From Bufo bufo (taxonomy: Eukaryota; Chordata; Amphibia; Anura; Bufonidae): DNA of 64,000 nucleotides. A program made the position numbers and the translations under genes. The stretch is taken from positions 211,053,359 to 211,117,358 of the forward strand of contig NC_053390.1 in the NCBI RefSeq assembly GCF_905171765.1. The letters are read 5' to 3'. Under the pieces are notes generated by a model. The model searched no databases. It was given only the letters and a program-made list of their open reading frames with translations, and was not told the DNA's origin. Below, piece by piece: positions 30,957 to 42,903 of this stretch (positions are counted from its first letter, which is position 1; the number at the start of each line of letters is the position of its first letter).

Positions 30957-32151
30957 TGTTTCTGTTTTGCTTTATTTTTTTGCAAGTACTTGCAAGAACA
31001 CAATGCAACATTTGTAATCCCCCTGAGCTGAGTTTGCATATTCTTTTTATGTCTGATAATTTTTTATGTTCACTGTATCTTTTAAAAAAACAAAGGCATT
31101 AAGATGGATCTGTTTTTTTTTCCATCATCTGAGAAGTCTTTCACATAGATTTCTGAAGCATGACCATTGGTTGTTCATGTCTATTCAGATATAAGAGCAT
31201 TAGTAAAGTAATTCCAGTTTATTAATAGCGTTCAGCTGGCTCTGTACAGACAAATAAAGTGCTTTCATGCCAAACATGGCAAACATTAGTCATGGGGCAC
31301 TGTTATTCTTAAACAATATAAGGCATTCCTCAAACTGTTGCCACAAAGATAGAAGTACTAAAACATATTGGATTTCATTGGGAGTTCAGCCCAAAGAAAA
31401 ACAATCAGACATAAAGACTATTCTACTGGTATTTGCCAACCCTAGATTTTTCTGTTAGACTGTGACCTGAGATGTATCACTCAGAGAATGTATTTCCATT
31501 ATTTGTGAGCCCACTGGAGGTGTCGGCCCTTACCAATACATGACATCATGCATGATGATCTCAGCTGTGGTGGTTTCATTGTAATTGATCGAGGAATGTC
31601 AGACCACAAAATAAAAATAATAAAATAAAAAATTAGCTCTTCAGTCTCATTCTACTGCCAGACCTGGGGGTATCTGAAATTGTTTACTATTTTATATGCA
31701 ATGTTATATAATGTAATGTGATGCTATGCCATTTATTTAAGCAGGGGAGGTAATGGTTGGAAATGGTTGGGGGGAACAAGGCTAACTACCTTGTTCCTCC
31801 CCTCTTGGTAGGAGTGGGCTGGTCATACTTCCAGGTGGGGGAGCTCCAGTCTAGTGAGACAGATAAATGAGACAGAAAGAGAGAGAGAGTTCCTGTTTGG
31901 ATGGTGATGGAGTGAGGAAGCACATGTCAGAACTCCAACTCCCAGGAACCATATCTTATTCCACTGTAAGTCCAACACTCCAGAGGGAAACACAGGAACC
32001 AACTATTCTTCTCCTGTAAGAACAACTTAACCCTGCCTCAAGAAAACACTTGAGAGACAAGACAGCAGAGTAATCAGCAAAATACAGCTTTACAGGCACT
32101 GCTGCAAGGTGAGGGACAACAGCTCAGATACCACCACCTACCTAAACCATC
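30957..32151. other. No gene recognised
   Basis: Short frames only. At 31786-31803 there is a small palindrome (GAACAAGGCTAACTACCTTGTTC). Segment 31690-32110 could be part of an old LTR, but no terminal repeat was found. Confidence 0.5.
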
Positions 32152-32775
32152 GCTAGGTCAAAGGTCACAGAAGTAAATTACCCTTAAAATATAACTTTTA
32201 TTAAATACGATAATAAAATAGATATTCCCTCAAAACAAATAGTGCTTATATGTGTGCAGATATAAAGAAAAATCCACCTAGATAGGCGTGATTTAGTAAT
32301 CAATCCAAAGGTATCTCTAACAATGATAGCTAGATACATAGAGACACATCTGAATGGATAGGGGGGGCACCAGTAACAAAACAACCAGATACCTGATGTT
32401 AGGAATTGATAACCTATAGTAACAGATGGCTAAACATACTTAACAGAATAGATATAGCTGTTTGGCAGCCATGTGCTAGTTTACTCACGGTACCCAGGTA
32501 TAGATTAGTGGTGATCACAGGTGGAAAGATGTCAATAGTCAATGATAAGAAATTCCTTTTCACCTGGATGCCGGTAACAACTAAAAAGATGCGGAGGTGG
32601 TATAGTTGAAGCCAGCTGAGTGAAGGTCTGGTAAGGTATATCCCTCAGTATCCCTAGGGGTCTCCCTACCTAGCTGTGGAGCACTCGCCCCGAAAGGGGC
32701 GACCCCACTCAATCGACGGCTCACCCTAATGTGCCCTGTATGTCCCTAAAAAAAGACCACATAGATATTAAATAA

Positions 32776-32826
32776 CGTCCCGACGCGTTTCCCCAACAGG
32801 TAGCGAGGGTTCCTCAGGGGACAAGT
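32776..32826 (-). ncRNA. Hammerhead-ribozyme-like motif, PLE-B left arm
   Basis: Best core in the window. Minus strand: GTCCC, CTGAGGA (fits CUGANGA), stem II region CCC...GGG, GAAAC, GCGTC, then GGGAC. Stem I is a perfect 5-bp GTCCC/GGGAC; stem III would be the palindromic ACGCGT, as in dimer-forming minimal hammerheads; the cut would follow GUC. Stem II is weak, so activity is uncertain. Confidence 0.7.
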
Positions 32827-33166
32827 AATAAACTGGTAGTGATGTCCCAGATACTGGCCGCCTAGATGATAACAGGTGCAAGGAATGTCCAAACTGACCA
32901 TACCTTTATGCAAACGCCACTTTCCAGGTGCCGTCGCTCAAAAATAAAAAACCGAAAGTGACGATACATCACTTCCGGTATTTGGAACGCAAAATGCTTT
33001 CCACCACTGACGTACTTCCGGTATGTGGAACGCAAATAGCGTTCCACAGGCACTGCACATCGGCAACAGGAATTACTACTCAAATTAAAGGCGCAACATT
33101 GCACAAAGTATATACCATGACCTGAGGGGCTGAGAGGCATGTAGTATGGAGTCAATATCATTATTA

Positions 33167-33349
33167 TGATTTTCTGCATTGCTGTATGTTGGTTTTTATC
33201 TGCACGGGATTAAATAAAGCCTCAAGTATTTTTTAGTGAAGCTGGACCGTCTTTCTTTTTATTGGAATCTGCTTTGCGCCTAAGGTTCAGGGCGAGGTCC
33301 GGGCTCCTGGCTTCCTGTGGATGAGCGCGACCATCTTCTAGTGTTGCTC
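33167..33349 (+). mobile_element. Penelope-like element D, 3'-end fragment
   Basis: 183 bp inserted in the PLE-B left arm with a 14-bp TSD CAATATCATTATTA (33153-33166 and 33350-33363). The right arm at 38560-38580 shows the empty site. The content (AATAAAGCCTCAAG ... GAAGCTGGACCGTC) resembles PLE-A's pLTR end (AATAAAG ... CAGCTGGAGTGCCGTC). Confidence 0.7.
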
Positions 33350-33603
33350 CAATATCATTATTAGTTAGATTATTATGATGCAATTGGACAACCTATAATA
33401 GGGGCCAGAGGGACAATTAAAACAGAGGGTATGCATGTATAGAAAGAGGATAATATAAACGGGGGCTAAGGATGTAATAACCAATAACCCACGAATCCCC
33501 ATAGATGACAATAAAACGCACTAGACCTATTTTGGTCTGATGAAAAAGGCAGATAAATATGCGTAGATAAATATACGAATCTTGGATTTGTGAGGCGAGG
33601 GAG

Positions 33604-34374
33604 GTGTTCTCGGAGAGAGAAAGTGAAAGTGGTTCGGGTGGTTTACCTCCGTTAAAAATAAGTTTTAAAGATCTGTTTGAGGCATATAAATTTAATCTTA
33701 GATCTTGGTGGGAAGTACAGTCGTTGGATAATTATATTCAACACAAAATAGTGCCCAAAAGTCTCAGAGTACGATTGGTTCCAGCAGAGAGATCTAGGTC
33801 TGTGTCCCTGCTTACCAAGTGGGAACAGGAATCTTTAGATAGTTCCCTCCGGTTCATGAATTTGTTAGTGGAGGAGGAACGACAAATACTAGAGAAATCC
33901 ACACAGCATCTCAATTCCCTTATAGAAGCAGCATTGAATTATAAAGCAGAAAGTGAATTTGTACGAGATCTTACTGAATCTCGTGAAAAACGTGTTTTCA
34001 ATTATAATTTTGATTCCTCCACACAAGGTGATCAAGCTGCTGATTCATCCACAACGAATATAGACTCACCTGATACCGAAAGACGGGCCAATTTGACACC
34101 TAAGGGTACTGTTCAGAATCGGGGTAGAGGGAGACGTCGATGGCCTCAAAAGAGATACAGAGGTGCCCGTACAGGCGCTGCTACCCAATTTCAGCCTGGT
34201 CCACAGTTATCAACAATTGTGGCCCAAGCATCTGGCTCTCCTGCCTCTGCCATTACATATCAATCTTCTTCTTCTACTTCCTCCTCTTTTTTAGAGACGG
34301 GTTTGAATGTCCCCCCTTATCAGTTGAGGGACAGAGATATCACTCAGAATTCCTGGTCTCAAAAACCAAAGTAA
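33604..34374 (+). pseudogene. PLE N-terminal region (PLE-B)
   Basis: A 256-codon open frame ahead of the RT. SWWEVQSLDNYIQHKIVPKS resembles WWDATSLQKYIDKKMIPRG in PLE-C, so it is a conserved PLE-family segment. Then a long helix (EEERQILEKSTQHLNSLIEA), an acidic stretch, and a basic Arg/Gly-rich part (NRGRGRRRWPQKRYRGARTG) that might bind nucleic acid. The frame shifts near 34355-34375 into that of the RT. The start is chosen as the first ATG of the frame. Confidence 0.7.
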
Positions 34375-34375
34375 C

Positions 34376-35843
34376 ATCACAGATCCATCAGGTTATTAAT
34401 TTGTCTGATCGCTCATTAACAGAATTTGAATGTAATGTATTGATGAAAGGTTTTTCTTTTGTTCCCACCACACGCTTTGATTAATTTTGTTGGATTAAGG
34501 ATATGAATCTCTTCATTCGAAAAGTGAAATGGAAAAAAAATTTCAGAACACATGACAATGAGACGTGTCGGGAACTGGGTGTATCTCTTTCAGATCTTGG
34601 GGATGTTCGTACACTTAGTTCCCTTTTAGAAGAGAATACGAGAACCCCTGGCCAGGGACCCTTCACCTCCCTTAGATTGGGTAGCAAAAAAATGCCACCG
34701 CCACAAGATACTCAGGTACTTGACGTTTTTTAGAAATTAGTTACTGAACAGTTGGAAGCCATTCCTCCCACTAATTTTCATACTACAAAAAATCTTAATA
34801 ATGCAGAATGGTTGGCTTTAAAAGCACTCACAGAGGATGCAACAATTGTTTGTAAATCGTCAGATAAAGGGGGTAATGGGGTCCTTATGGACCACTCTAT
34901 GTATCAGACTATGTGTTATGATCTTCTAAATGATAGGACATGTTATGGGATTCTACCTAGTAACCCCTCGGAGTCCTTTGCCATGTGTCTGGAAACGATA
35001 CTATTGCGGGCCTTTGAAGATAAGGTCATATCCGCGGATGAACTGAGATTCATGATCCGCAACAACCCACAAATTCCTACGTTTTACGCCTTACCCAAAA
35101 TACACAAGGGGTTTCCCCCCTTAAGAGGCCGTCCCATTGTCTCGGGCGTCGGTTCTATCACACAGAATAGCAGTACCTATATTGACAGAATACTTTATCC
35201 CTTTGTTGTTTCTTTACCATCATATATACGTGACACCACAGATTTATTGAAAAAAATCGAGAATATTGAGGCTGATGACAATATTTTATTAGCATCGATT
35301 GATGTCGAAGCCCTCTATACTAGCATTCCACATAAATCTGGTTTGAAGGCCACACAGTATTTTCTTCAAACAAGGGGTGTTCAACATAGAATACATAACC
35401 AATATGTACTGGAAATTCTTGAATTTATATTATTCCATAACTATTTCATCTTCGACGGCCGTTTCTTCCACCAGCTCAGGGGGACCGCAATGGGTTGCCC
35501 CTGTGCGCCCAGTTATGCAAATCTCCTCCTGGGCTGGTGGGAAGACACTATCGTCTTCAATGAACAGTGTGAACGATCGACTCCCCATATCCTATTTTGG
35601 GGGCGATACATCGATGATATCCTGATCTTGTGGGATGGGTCTGTCTAATTATTTAAGGCATTTATTCAGCAACTTAATATTAACGACATAGTCCTTAGGT
35701 TCACCTATGAGATCAATAGTCGATGTATCACCTTCCTTGATATCCTCATTACCAAGAAAAATTGAGAATTATGTACTGAGACTTACCACAAACCGACATC
35801 CACCAACAGCCTCTTAAGGTGGGATAGTTATCACCCCCCAAGT
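34376..35843 (+). pseudogene. PLE reverse transcriptase (PLE-B)
   Basis: PLE RT in one frame, interrupted by stops at 34482 (TAA), 34731 (TAG), 35646 (TAA) and about 35763 (TGA). Opening NLSDRSLTEFECNVLMKGFS matches the RT start of PLE-A. Then SSDKGGNGVLMD, LPKIHKGFPPLRGRPIVSG, motif A ASIDVEALYTSIPH, motif B GTAMGCPCAPSYANLLLGWW and motif C GRYIDDILILW, with the YIDD box intact. Catalytic residues survive; only stops disable it. Confidence 0.88.
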
Positions 35844-36349
35844 TTGAAAAAAGGCATACCGAAGGGTCAATACCTTCGTATACGAAGGAATTGTTCTTCA
35901 CTGCAAACTTTTAAGACACAAGCAGGGGACCTTCGGACTCGTTTCTCCCAACGTGGTTATCCATCAGAAACCCTCAGGGACGCCTTTCACCATTCACTGG
36001 ACAGAGATAGACACAACCTGTTGCATAACATCCCAAGTGTAAAACGTAAGGATGACTACTTGCGTATCATTGGTACATTTGATGAGCAAAACCGTCGGGT
36101 ACAGGGCATTTTAAAAAGATATTGGTGGATTCTGCGATCGGACCCTGATATCGGAGATCTCATCCCTCCACGACCACTGATTACATACAGGAGAGGGAGA
36201 TCGATTGGTGACCGGCTTATGCATAGCCACTATGTGAGACCACGCCCAAGTGGTACCTGGCTGGACCGCAAACCCCTTGGGACCTTCAAATGTGGCAATG
36301 GGTGTATTTGCTGTCCTTTTATTCGTAAATCATCTACTTTTGCAGTGTC
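35844..36349 (+). pseudogene. PLE RT thumb and zinc-finger linker (PLE-B)
   Basis: Continues the RT frame after the TGA near 35763. GIPKGQYLRIRRNCSSLQTF is the conserved post-RT block (PLE-C has IPKGELIRARRNCSDYDAYE). The Cys-rich linker CGNGCICCPFIRKSSTF follows near 36300. A one-base frameshift near 36336-36352 throws the endonuclease out of frame. Unlike PLE-A and PLE-C, this copy has no stop at the RT-endonuclease joint. Confidence 0.8.
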
Positions 36350-36721
36350 TCTACTAATAAAATTTATCAAATTAGGGACTTTTCAAACTGTAAGACACAG
36401 GGTGTAGTCTATCTCTGTACATGTACCTGTCCGCTCAACTATGTTGGGAAGACTAAAATGGAACTTCGACGGAGGGTGGGCGACCATTTGAGCGACATCA
36501 ATCATAAACGGGATAAACCTATTGCTCGACATGTTACTGAATTCCATCAGGGAGACCCCAGAGCTATTGTTTTTCAAGTCATTGAGGTTGTACGTAAATC
36601 CGCTCATGGCGGTGACTGGGACAAACAAATTCTACGTAAAGAGGCTAAATGGATCCACGGTCTCAAAACGGTGTCTCCCTCTGGTCTAAATGAACAAATA
36701 TCTTTTGCCTGCTTTCTCTGA
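36350..36721 (+). pseudogene. PLE GIY-YIG endonuclease (PLE-B)
   Basis: In the shifted frame: GVVYLCTCTCPLNYVGKTK carries GIY- and YIG-type strands, MELRRRVGDHLSDI the conserved Arg helix, and RKEAKWIHGLKTVSPSGLN the helix with the catalytic Glu. It ends at TGA after CFL. The domain itself looks complete. Confidence 0.85.
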
Positions 36722-36895
36722 GAACACACCTCTGTGTAACTACTTAGGTGTTTAATTTATCTTGCCTCTTTTGTATATTTATCTACGCATATTTATCTGC
36801 CTTTTTTATCAGACCAAAATAGGTCTAGTGCATTTTATTGTCATCTATGGGGATTCGTGGGTTATTGGTTATTACATCCTTGGCCCCCGTTTATA

Positions 36896-38469
36896 CACTG
36901 CTCAAAAAAATAAAGGGAACACAAAAATAACACATCCTAGATCTGAATTAATTAAATATTCTTCTGAAATACTTTGTTCTTTACATAGTTGAATGTGCTG
37001 ACAACAAAATCACACAAAAATAAAAAAATGGAAATCTAATTTTTCAACCCATGGAGGTCTGGATTTGGAGTCACACTCAAAATTAAAGTGGAAAAACACA
37101 CTACAGGCTGATCCAACTTTGATGTAATGTCCTTAAAACAAGTCAAAATGAGGCTCAGTAGTGTGTGTGGCCTCCACGTGCCTGTATGACCTCCCTACAA
37201 CTCCTGTGCATGCTCCTGATGAGGTGGCGGATGGTTTACTGAGGGATCTCCTCCCAGACCTGGACTAAAGCATCTGCCAACTCCTGGACAGTCTGTGGTG
37301 CAACGTGACGTTGGTGGATAGAGCGAGACATGATGTCCCAGATGTGCTCAATTGGATTCAGGTCTGGGGAACGGGCGGGCCGGTCAATAGCATCAATGCC
37401 TTCGTCTTGCTGGAACTGCTGACACACTTCAGCCACATGAGGTCTAGCATTGTCTTGCATTAGGAGGAACCCAGGGCCAACCGCACCAGCATATGGTCTC
37501 ACAAGGGGTCTGAGGATCTCATCTCGGTACCTAATGGCAGTCAGGCTACCTCTGGCGAGCACATGGAGGGCTGTGCGACCCTCCAAAGAAATGCCACCCC
37601 ACACCATTACTGACCCAATGCCAAACCGGTCATGCTGGAGGATGTTGCAGGCAGTTCTCCACGGCGTCTCCAGACTCTGTCACGTCTGTCACATGTGCTC
37701 AGTGTGAACCTGCTTTCATCTGTGTAGAGCACAGGGCGCCAGTGGAGTATTTGCCAATCTTGGTGTTCTCTGGCAAATGCCAAACGTCCTGCACGGTGTT
37801 GGGCTGTAAGCACACCCCTCACCTGTGGACGTCGGCCCCTCATATCACCCTCATGGAGTCTGTTTCTGACCGTTTGAGCAGACACATGCATATTTGTGGC
37901 CTGCTGGAGGTCATTTTGCAGGGCTCTGGCAGTGCTCCTCCTGTTCCTCCTTGCACAAAGGCGGAGGTAGCGGTCCTGCTGCTGGGTTGTTGCCCTCCTG
38001 CGGCCTCCTCCACGTCTCCTGATGTACTGGCCTGTCCCCTGGTAGCGCCTCCATGCTCTGGACACTACGCTGACAGACACAGCAAACCTTCTTGCCACAG
38101 CTCGCATTGATGTGCCATCCTGGATAAGCTGCACTACCTGAGCCACTTGTGTGGGTTGTAGACTCCGTCTCATGCTACCACTAGAGTGAAAGCACCGCCA
38201 GCATTCAAAAGTGACCAAAACATCAGCCAGGAACCATAGGAACTGAGTAGTGGTCTGTTATCACCACCTGCAGAACCACTCCTTTATTGGGGGGGTCTTG
38301 CTAATTGCCTATAATTTCCACCTGTTGTCTATCCCATTTGCACAACAGCATGTGAAATTGATTGTCACTCAGTGTTGCTTCCTAAGTGGACAGTTTGATT
38401 TCACAGAAGTGTGATTGACTTGGAGTTACATTGTGTTGTTTCGTGTTCCCTTTATTTTTTTGAGCAGTG
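36896..38469 (-). mobile_element. Tc1 element in PLE-B right arm
   Basis: Termini CACTGCTCAAAAAAATAAAG and complement, flanked by TA (36894-36895 and 38470-38471). 1574 bp, with the transposase on the minus strand nearly complete. The left PLE-B arm lacks it, so it inserted after PLE-B formed its arms. Confidence 0.93.
37236..38173 (-). pseudogene. Tc1 transposase, one frameshift
   Basis: Cut-and-paste transposase. Start [20 protein letters not shown]; two helix-turn-helix units ([34 protein letters not shown]...ALQNDL), a basic GRRR patch; first Asp [11 protein letters not shown]; then a shift between 37607 and 37660 (the frame runs into [10 protein letters not shown] and stops); second frame [17 protein letters not shown], second Asp LLMQDNARPHVAEVCQQF, third catalytic Glu SPDLNPIEHIWDIMSR. 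All DD34E residues are present, so a small indel is the only break I see; it is one of the youngest-looking elements here. Confidence 0.92.
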
Positions 38470-38879
38470 TATTATCCTCTTTCTATACATGCATACCCTC
38501 TGTTTTAATTGTCCCTCTGGCCCCTATTATAGGTTGTCCAATTGCATCATAATAATCTAACTAATAATGATATTGACTCCATACTACATGCCTCTCAGCC
38601 CCTCAGGTGATGGTATATACTTTGTGCAATGTTGCGCCTTTAATTTGAGTAGTAATTCCTCTTGCCAATGAGCAGTGCCTGTGGAACGCTATTTGCGTTC
38701 CACATACCGGAAGTATGTCAGTGGTGGAAAGCATTGGTGGAACGCATTTTGCATTTTGATTTTTGAGCGGCGGCACCTGGAAAGTGACGTTTGCATAAAG
38801 GTATGGTCAGTTTGGACATTCCTTGCACCTGTTATCATCTAGGCGGCCAGTATCTGGGACATCACTACCAGTTTATTAC

Positions 38880-38933
38880 TTGTCCCCTGAGGAACCTTCC
38901 CTACCTGTTGGGGAAATGCGTCGGGACGTTATT
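38880..38933 (+). ncRNA. Hammerhead-ribozyme-like motif, PLE-B right arm
   Basis: GTCCC, CTGAGGA, stem II region, GAAAT (C changed to T), GCGTC, GGGAC. Stem I GTCCC/GGGAC is intact. One base in the stem III part differs from the left-arm copy. Confidence 0.65.
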
Positions 38934-39591
38934 TAATATCTATGTGGTCTTTTTTTAGGGACATACAGGGCACATTAGGGTGAGCCGTCAATTGAGTAGG
39001 GTCGCCCCTTTCGGGGCGAGTGCTCCACAGCTAGGTAGGGAGACCCCTAGGGATACTGAGGGATATACCTTACCAGACCTTCACTCAGCTGGCTTCAACT
39101 ATACCACCTCTGCATCTTTTTAGTTGTTACCGGCATCCAGGTGAAAAGGAATTTCTTATCATCGACTATTGACATCTTTCCACCCGTGAATACCACTAAT
39201 CCATACCTGGGTACCGTGAGTAAACTAGCACATGGCTGCCAAACAGCTATATCTATTCTGTTAAGTATGTTTAGCCGTCTGTTACTATAGGTTATCAATT
39301 CCTAGCATCAGGTATCTGGTTGTTTTGTTGCTGGTGCCCTGTCCCCCCCTATCCATTCAGATGTGTCTCTATGTATCTAGCTATCATTGTTAGAGATACC
39401 TTTGGATTGATTACTAAATCACGCCTATCTAGGTGGATTTTTCTTTATATCTGCACACATATATGCACTATTTGTTTTGAGGGAATATCTATTTTATTAT
39501 CGTATTTAATAAAAGTTATATTTTAAGGGTAATTTACTTCTGTGACCTTCTACTTATTTGCCCTAATTAGTGGAATAGCAATGCTAGGTCA

Positions 39592-40930
39592 GACTAACAT
39601 TATGCCTGTACTGTAGTGGACACCTAAATCCACAAGTGCTTGCTAGTGCCAACCTATTGTCATCCAACCAGCCACCATACCTCCTTATTTGATGTCAGAG
39701 AAACTGCACTTTGTATGTATTGGTGCTGGATGTGCCACAAGTTATATTTTGCACTAAGTAGAAAAAGACTGTTGTACTTTTACCCCTGGCATGATTCGTC
39801 AATCTACACTTTTACTGCACCTAACCTCAGGGAGCTATGGCCTGAGGGAGTACACCGTGACACAACTTTTGATGAAGGCTACTACCATTCCCATCCTCTG
39901 CACTCGATTCTCAAGGGCTTGCTGCACAATGGCACTAATCTATTTTTCTAGTCTAGAAATCTATATCCCACTAATCAGTCTAGGTAACTATAAAAAAATA
40001 TATAAATAATGCTGAATATAAATAAATGTAAAATATATAAATTATATAAATGCACAAAATGCTAAATAAAGTGAAATCGAAATAAAGTGAAATTTACCAT
40101 AGTTTTCAAGATTTGTTTGTAAGTGAAGGGTTATTGAAGTAATGAGATACAGATATAAAACAGTACATAAAAAGAACATTCCAGCTACCAAATTATACAA
40201 TCTTAGGTGACTATCTCCAAGCATTCTTTCAATTGCGTTCTTGGTAATAGCATGCTCTTATAGCAGGTAGGTAATGTTTACTTTGAAATTCTTAAATTCC
40301 TTTCAGTTTATCTTTGTACAATCTGCAATGACTAAAAACAGAGCATTTGGAATCTGGAATGCAAACAGCTTTATCTACTGATGCCACATTTTATAAGTGG
40401 GCATATAGGAAATGGAGACCATTGTTGAAAGGAAACATATGATTCACATTGACCCAACAGAGAATCACTTTCTGTCATAAAAGTGTTTTTGTTCTGGGTA
40501 GTCGGGGGTCTCACTGTATCAGCCATGTCGAATGGTATTTCCCAAGCAAAAAGAACTGTCTCACATGCATCACCTTTCAGGCTAGCGAGACGGTTCTCTT
40601 TGTCTGGGAGATACCTCTTTGTATATTACTTCCCATTGAGCATTAAAGAAAATAATCATATACAATTTTTGTACTAATCAATTGCAAATATTATATTATA
40701 CCCAATGCAAGTGTGTGAATGTAACTTTAGTTTAAAGAAGGTCTTCACATATCTAGGTGTTCTTGAATGGAATTTATGGGGTGATAGCCACTGTTTCCTC
40801 CCAAATGCAGGAAGGCAGCTTAGAAAGCTCTTCTTGTTCCATTCACAGTTCTAGTTCCAGCGCTGGAGATTGCAGGGAACAACTGAATGGAGGTAGTGTG
40901 TGTTGTGGAGCCCTCACCAATCGGATGTTA
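39592..40930. other. No gene recognised
   Basis: A/T-rich. 39985-40090 is a run of irregular TATAAAT-type words. Short frames (39640-39951 and others) show no domain. Confidence 0.6.
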
Positions 40931-41125
40931 ATGATTAGTGTTGAGCAAATTTGTGGATTCAAGTGCGGCGTACAAAGTTCGGGTTCGGGTTATCTAAGAA
41001 TTCCGTTATGGTCCGTGGTAGCGGAATCCATAACTTATGGTCTGTGGCAGCGAAATCCATATTGGAGTTCTAAGAAAACCGAAACCTTGTACACAGAATT
41101 TGAAAACACAAGTTCGCTCATCCGT
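40931..41125. repeat. Palindromic MITE, degenerate
   Basis: TTAGTGTTGAGCAAATTTGT at the left against ACAAGTTCGCTCATC at the right. Interior GGTCCGTGGTAGCGGAAT and its near-repeat. A frog-type repeat from pattern memory. Confidence 0.55.
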
Positions 41126-41504
41126 ATTAATTAATCAATAATAATCAATATCAGGAACCTGGAAAACCTCTTTAAGGTGCCTTCACATATGTCAGATTTC
41201 TGTGATCAGTTCCATATATTTGAATAAGGTTGCCTCGGCAGAAAGCACATGGATTTCTGCCACAATGAAATAATCTGCCACATATGAGAGCACTCTTATA
41301 TTGCTTTAGAAATTGTGTATAAAAGGAATCTGTGATATGTAAGACAATTTAGGTAAAACATGTCATTAGGTGTTGCACCAACTGAACTGCACCCTGAATT
41401 GTGTCCTAAACACTGCACTGTTAATAAGAAGCCATTCACCTACCTACCATAGAATAAGTAGGCTGCCCTCTAGTGACTAGTTTCTTCATTTACAATACAG
41501 GGTC

Positions 41505-41539
<35 letters not shown>

Positions 41540-42150
41540 TAGTTATTTGAAAGCGGCATTAATTCCATGGCACTGTACATCAAGAAAGGGTTTGTGCATA
41601 CACAATATACAAATTCAATAAACAAGAAACTATTAACAGACTGTTACATAGGGGGAGAGGACCCTGCCCACAAGAGCTTGCAATCTACAAGGGAAGAGGG
41701 AAGAACACAGTAGGTGAGGGTAAAGGCTGCTCATGTGGCTGTGTGTTGGCAGAATGGCAGCATGCTTATTGCAGGTGGTAGGCTTTCCTGAAGAGCTGGG
41801 TTTTCAGGTTGCTTTTGAAGGTTTGGATGTTGGGGAAGAGTCTGATGTACTGGCATAGTGAGTTCCAGAGTAGATGAGAGGCACGTGAGAAATCTTGTAG
41901 TCGATTGTGTGAAGAACAGATGAGAGGAGAACAAAGAAGGAGGTCCTGTGAGGATCAGAGAGTACGTGTGAGAATGTATCAGGAAAGCAGGTTAGAGATG
42001 TAAAGAGGGGACTGGTTGTGGATAGCCTTATATGTAGTTGTAAGTATTTTAGCTGGGCAATGGGGAGCCAGTGAAGAGATTGGCAGAGGGGGGAGGCCTA
42101 GGAGAAATGAGGGGAGAGGTGGATTAATCAGACAGCAGAGTTGAGAATAG
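41505..42150 (-). mobile_element. L2-clade LINE, 3' end
   Basis: Minus strand. The 3' tail is a TTA/TAA microsatellite (41508-41539), typical of L2. Upstream is the RT C terminus: PHCPAKILTTTYKAIHNQSP near 42060, then SRASHLLWNSLC...FKSNLKTQLFRKAYHL (41790-41910), matching the L2/CR1 WNSLP...FK..LKT.LF.. signature. Stops are scattered. 5' truncated at about 42150. The TSD is not visible. Confidence 0.75.
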
Positions 42151-42569
42151 TGTTGGGTGGTAATAATTCAATTAAGAATTATTAATTATGGTCATAAAAT
42201 AATTAACCATGAAAAATAAAATTTGTCATAAATTCTTGAAATCATGACCTGGTGACTTGTAGACAACCTAAACGATACAATTCACATATGAGTCCGACTA
42301 TTTCCTCAGATAATAAGTTATTTTGACGTGAGATGACGTTAATGCTAAGGGTGTAGTTTTGCATTATACAATAATACACAGGTATTATAAAAGATCAAAT
42401 ATAAGGCAGCTCTCACCTGTGGTTGTTTAAACACCCTCTGGGCACGGATGCCGCACCTGGATGCGGGAAGATAAAGTCCAACGAAAAAAGGAGATAATCC
42501 AGCTCAGCTCGGGTGAAGTAATAATAACTTTATTCCAGCGATTTAAAATTTCCATATAACAAGAAGTGT

Positions 42570-42620
42570 AAAGTGACGCGTTTCAGACCTCTAAGACATA
42601 TGGGTCCTTCCTAATGACAA
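42570..42620 (-). ncRNA. Hammerhead-ribozyme-like relic, PLE-C minus copy
   Basis: Minus strand: ATTAGGA (CUGANGA expected), imperfect stem II GGACC...GGTCT, then GAAAC, GCGTC, ACTTTAC. GAAAC and the GUC cut site are intact; the first box is mutated. Confidence 0.6.
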
Positions 42621-42903
42621 ACACAAATGTGAAATGGGAGCACCCTAAGATATATCCCCTGCTAACCCCAGGTTAATGAATATCACCTTGGAGGGGGAGA
42701 CACCGGAGGGCGGTCCTACAATAGCTTTAATTAAAATACCTACAAGCCAAAAAACGAAAAGAGAAAGCCGAGGTATAAATTCTAACATTAAAATAATAAG
42801 TAGAACCAAGTGTTCACAAATCATCAGGGCAGATGTATATACAAATAGAGAACAGCAGCATGTTATCATATTCAATATTGCAAGATAAGATCGTGCCGTT
42901 TAT

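Larger units (their letters stand above)
32161..33575 (-). repeat. PLE-B left inverted arm (3' UTR/pLTR of a truncated copy)
   Basis: Reverse complement of 36773-39560 once the Tc1 there and the 183-bp insert here are removed. Begins near AAGGTCACAGAAGTAAATTA and ends at GATAAATATAC, where the plus copy starts. No coding content. Confidence 0.85.
32161..39582 (+). mobile_element. Penelope-like element B with inverted arms
   Basis: A 7.4-kb unit flanked by a 9-bp TSD GCTAGGTCA (32152-32160 and 39583-39591). A minus-strand 3'-UTR arm (32161-33575) is joined head to head to a plus-strand copy (about 33576-39582) with N-terminal region, RT, linker and GIY-YIG. The copy's own 3' UTR (36773 onward) is the inverted partner of the left arm. 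A PLE-D piece (33167-33349) in the left arm and a Tc1 (36896-38469) in the right arm came later, since each is missing from the other arm. Confidence 0.88.
36773..39582 (+). repeat. PLE-B right arm (3' UTR and pLTR)
   Basis: Inverted partner of 32161-33575, with a Tc1 element inserted at 36896-38469. After the hammerhead-like block (38880-38933) about 650 bp of pLTR-like sequence leads to the TSD. The last 40 bp (TACTTATTTGCCCTAATTAG ...) extend beyond the left arm's homology. Confidence 0.82.

Noticed and set aside
37450..38110. Plus-strand frames at 37450-37707 and 37742-38110
   Set aside because: Antisense shadows of the Tc1 transposase on the minus strand.
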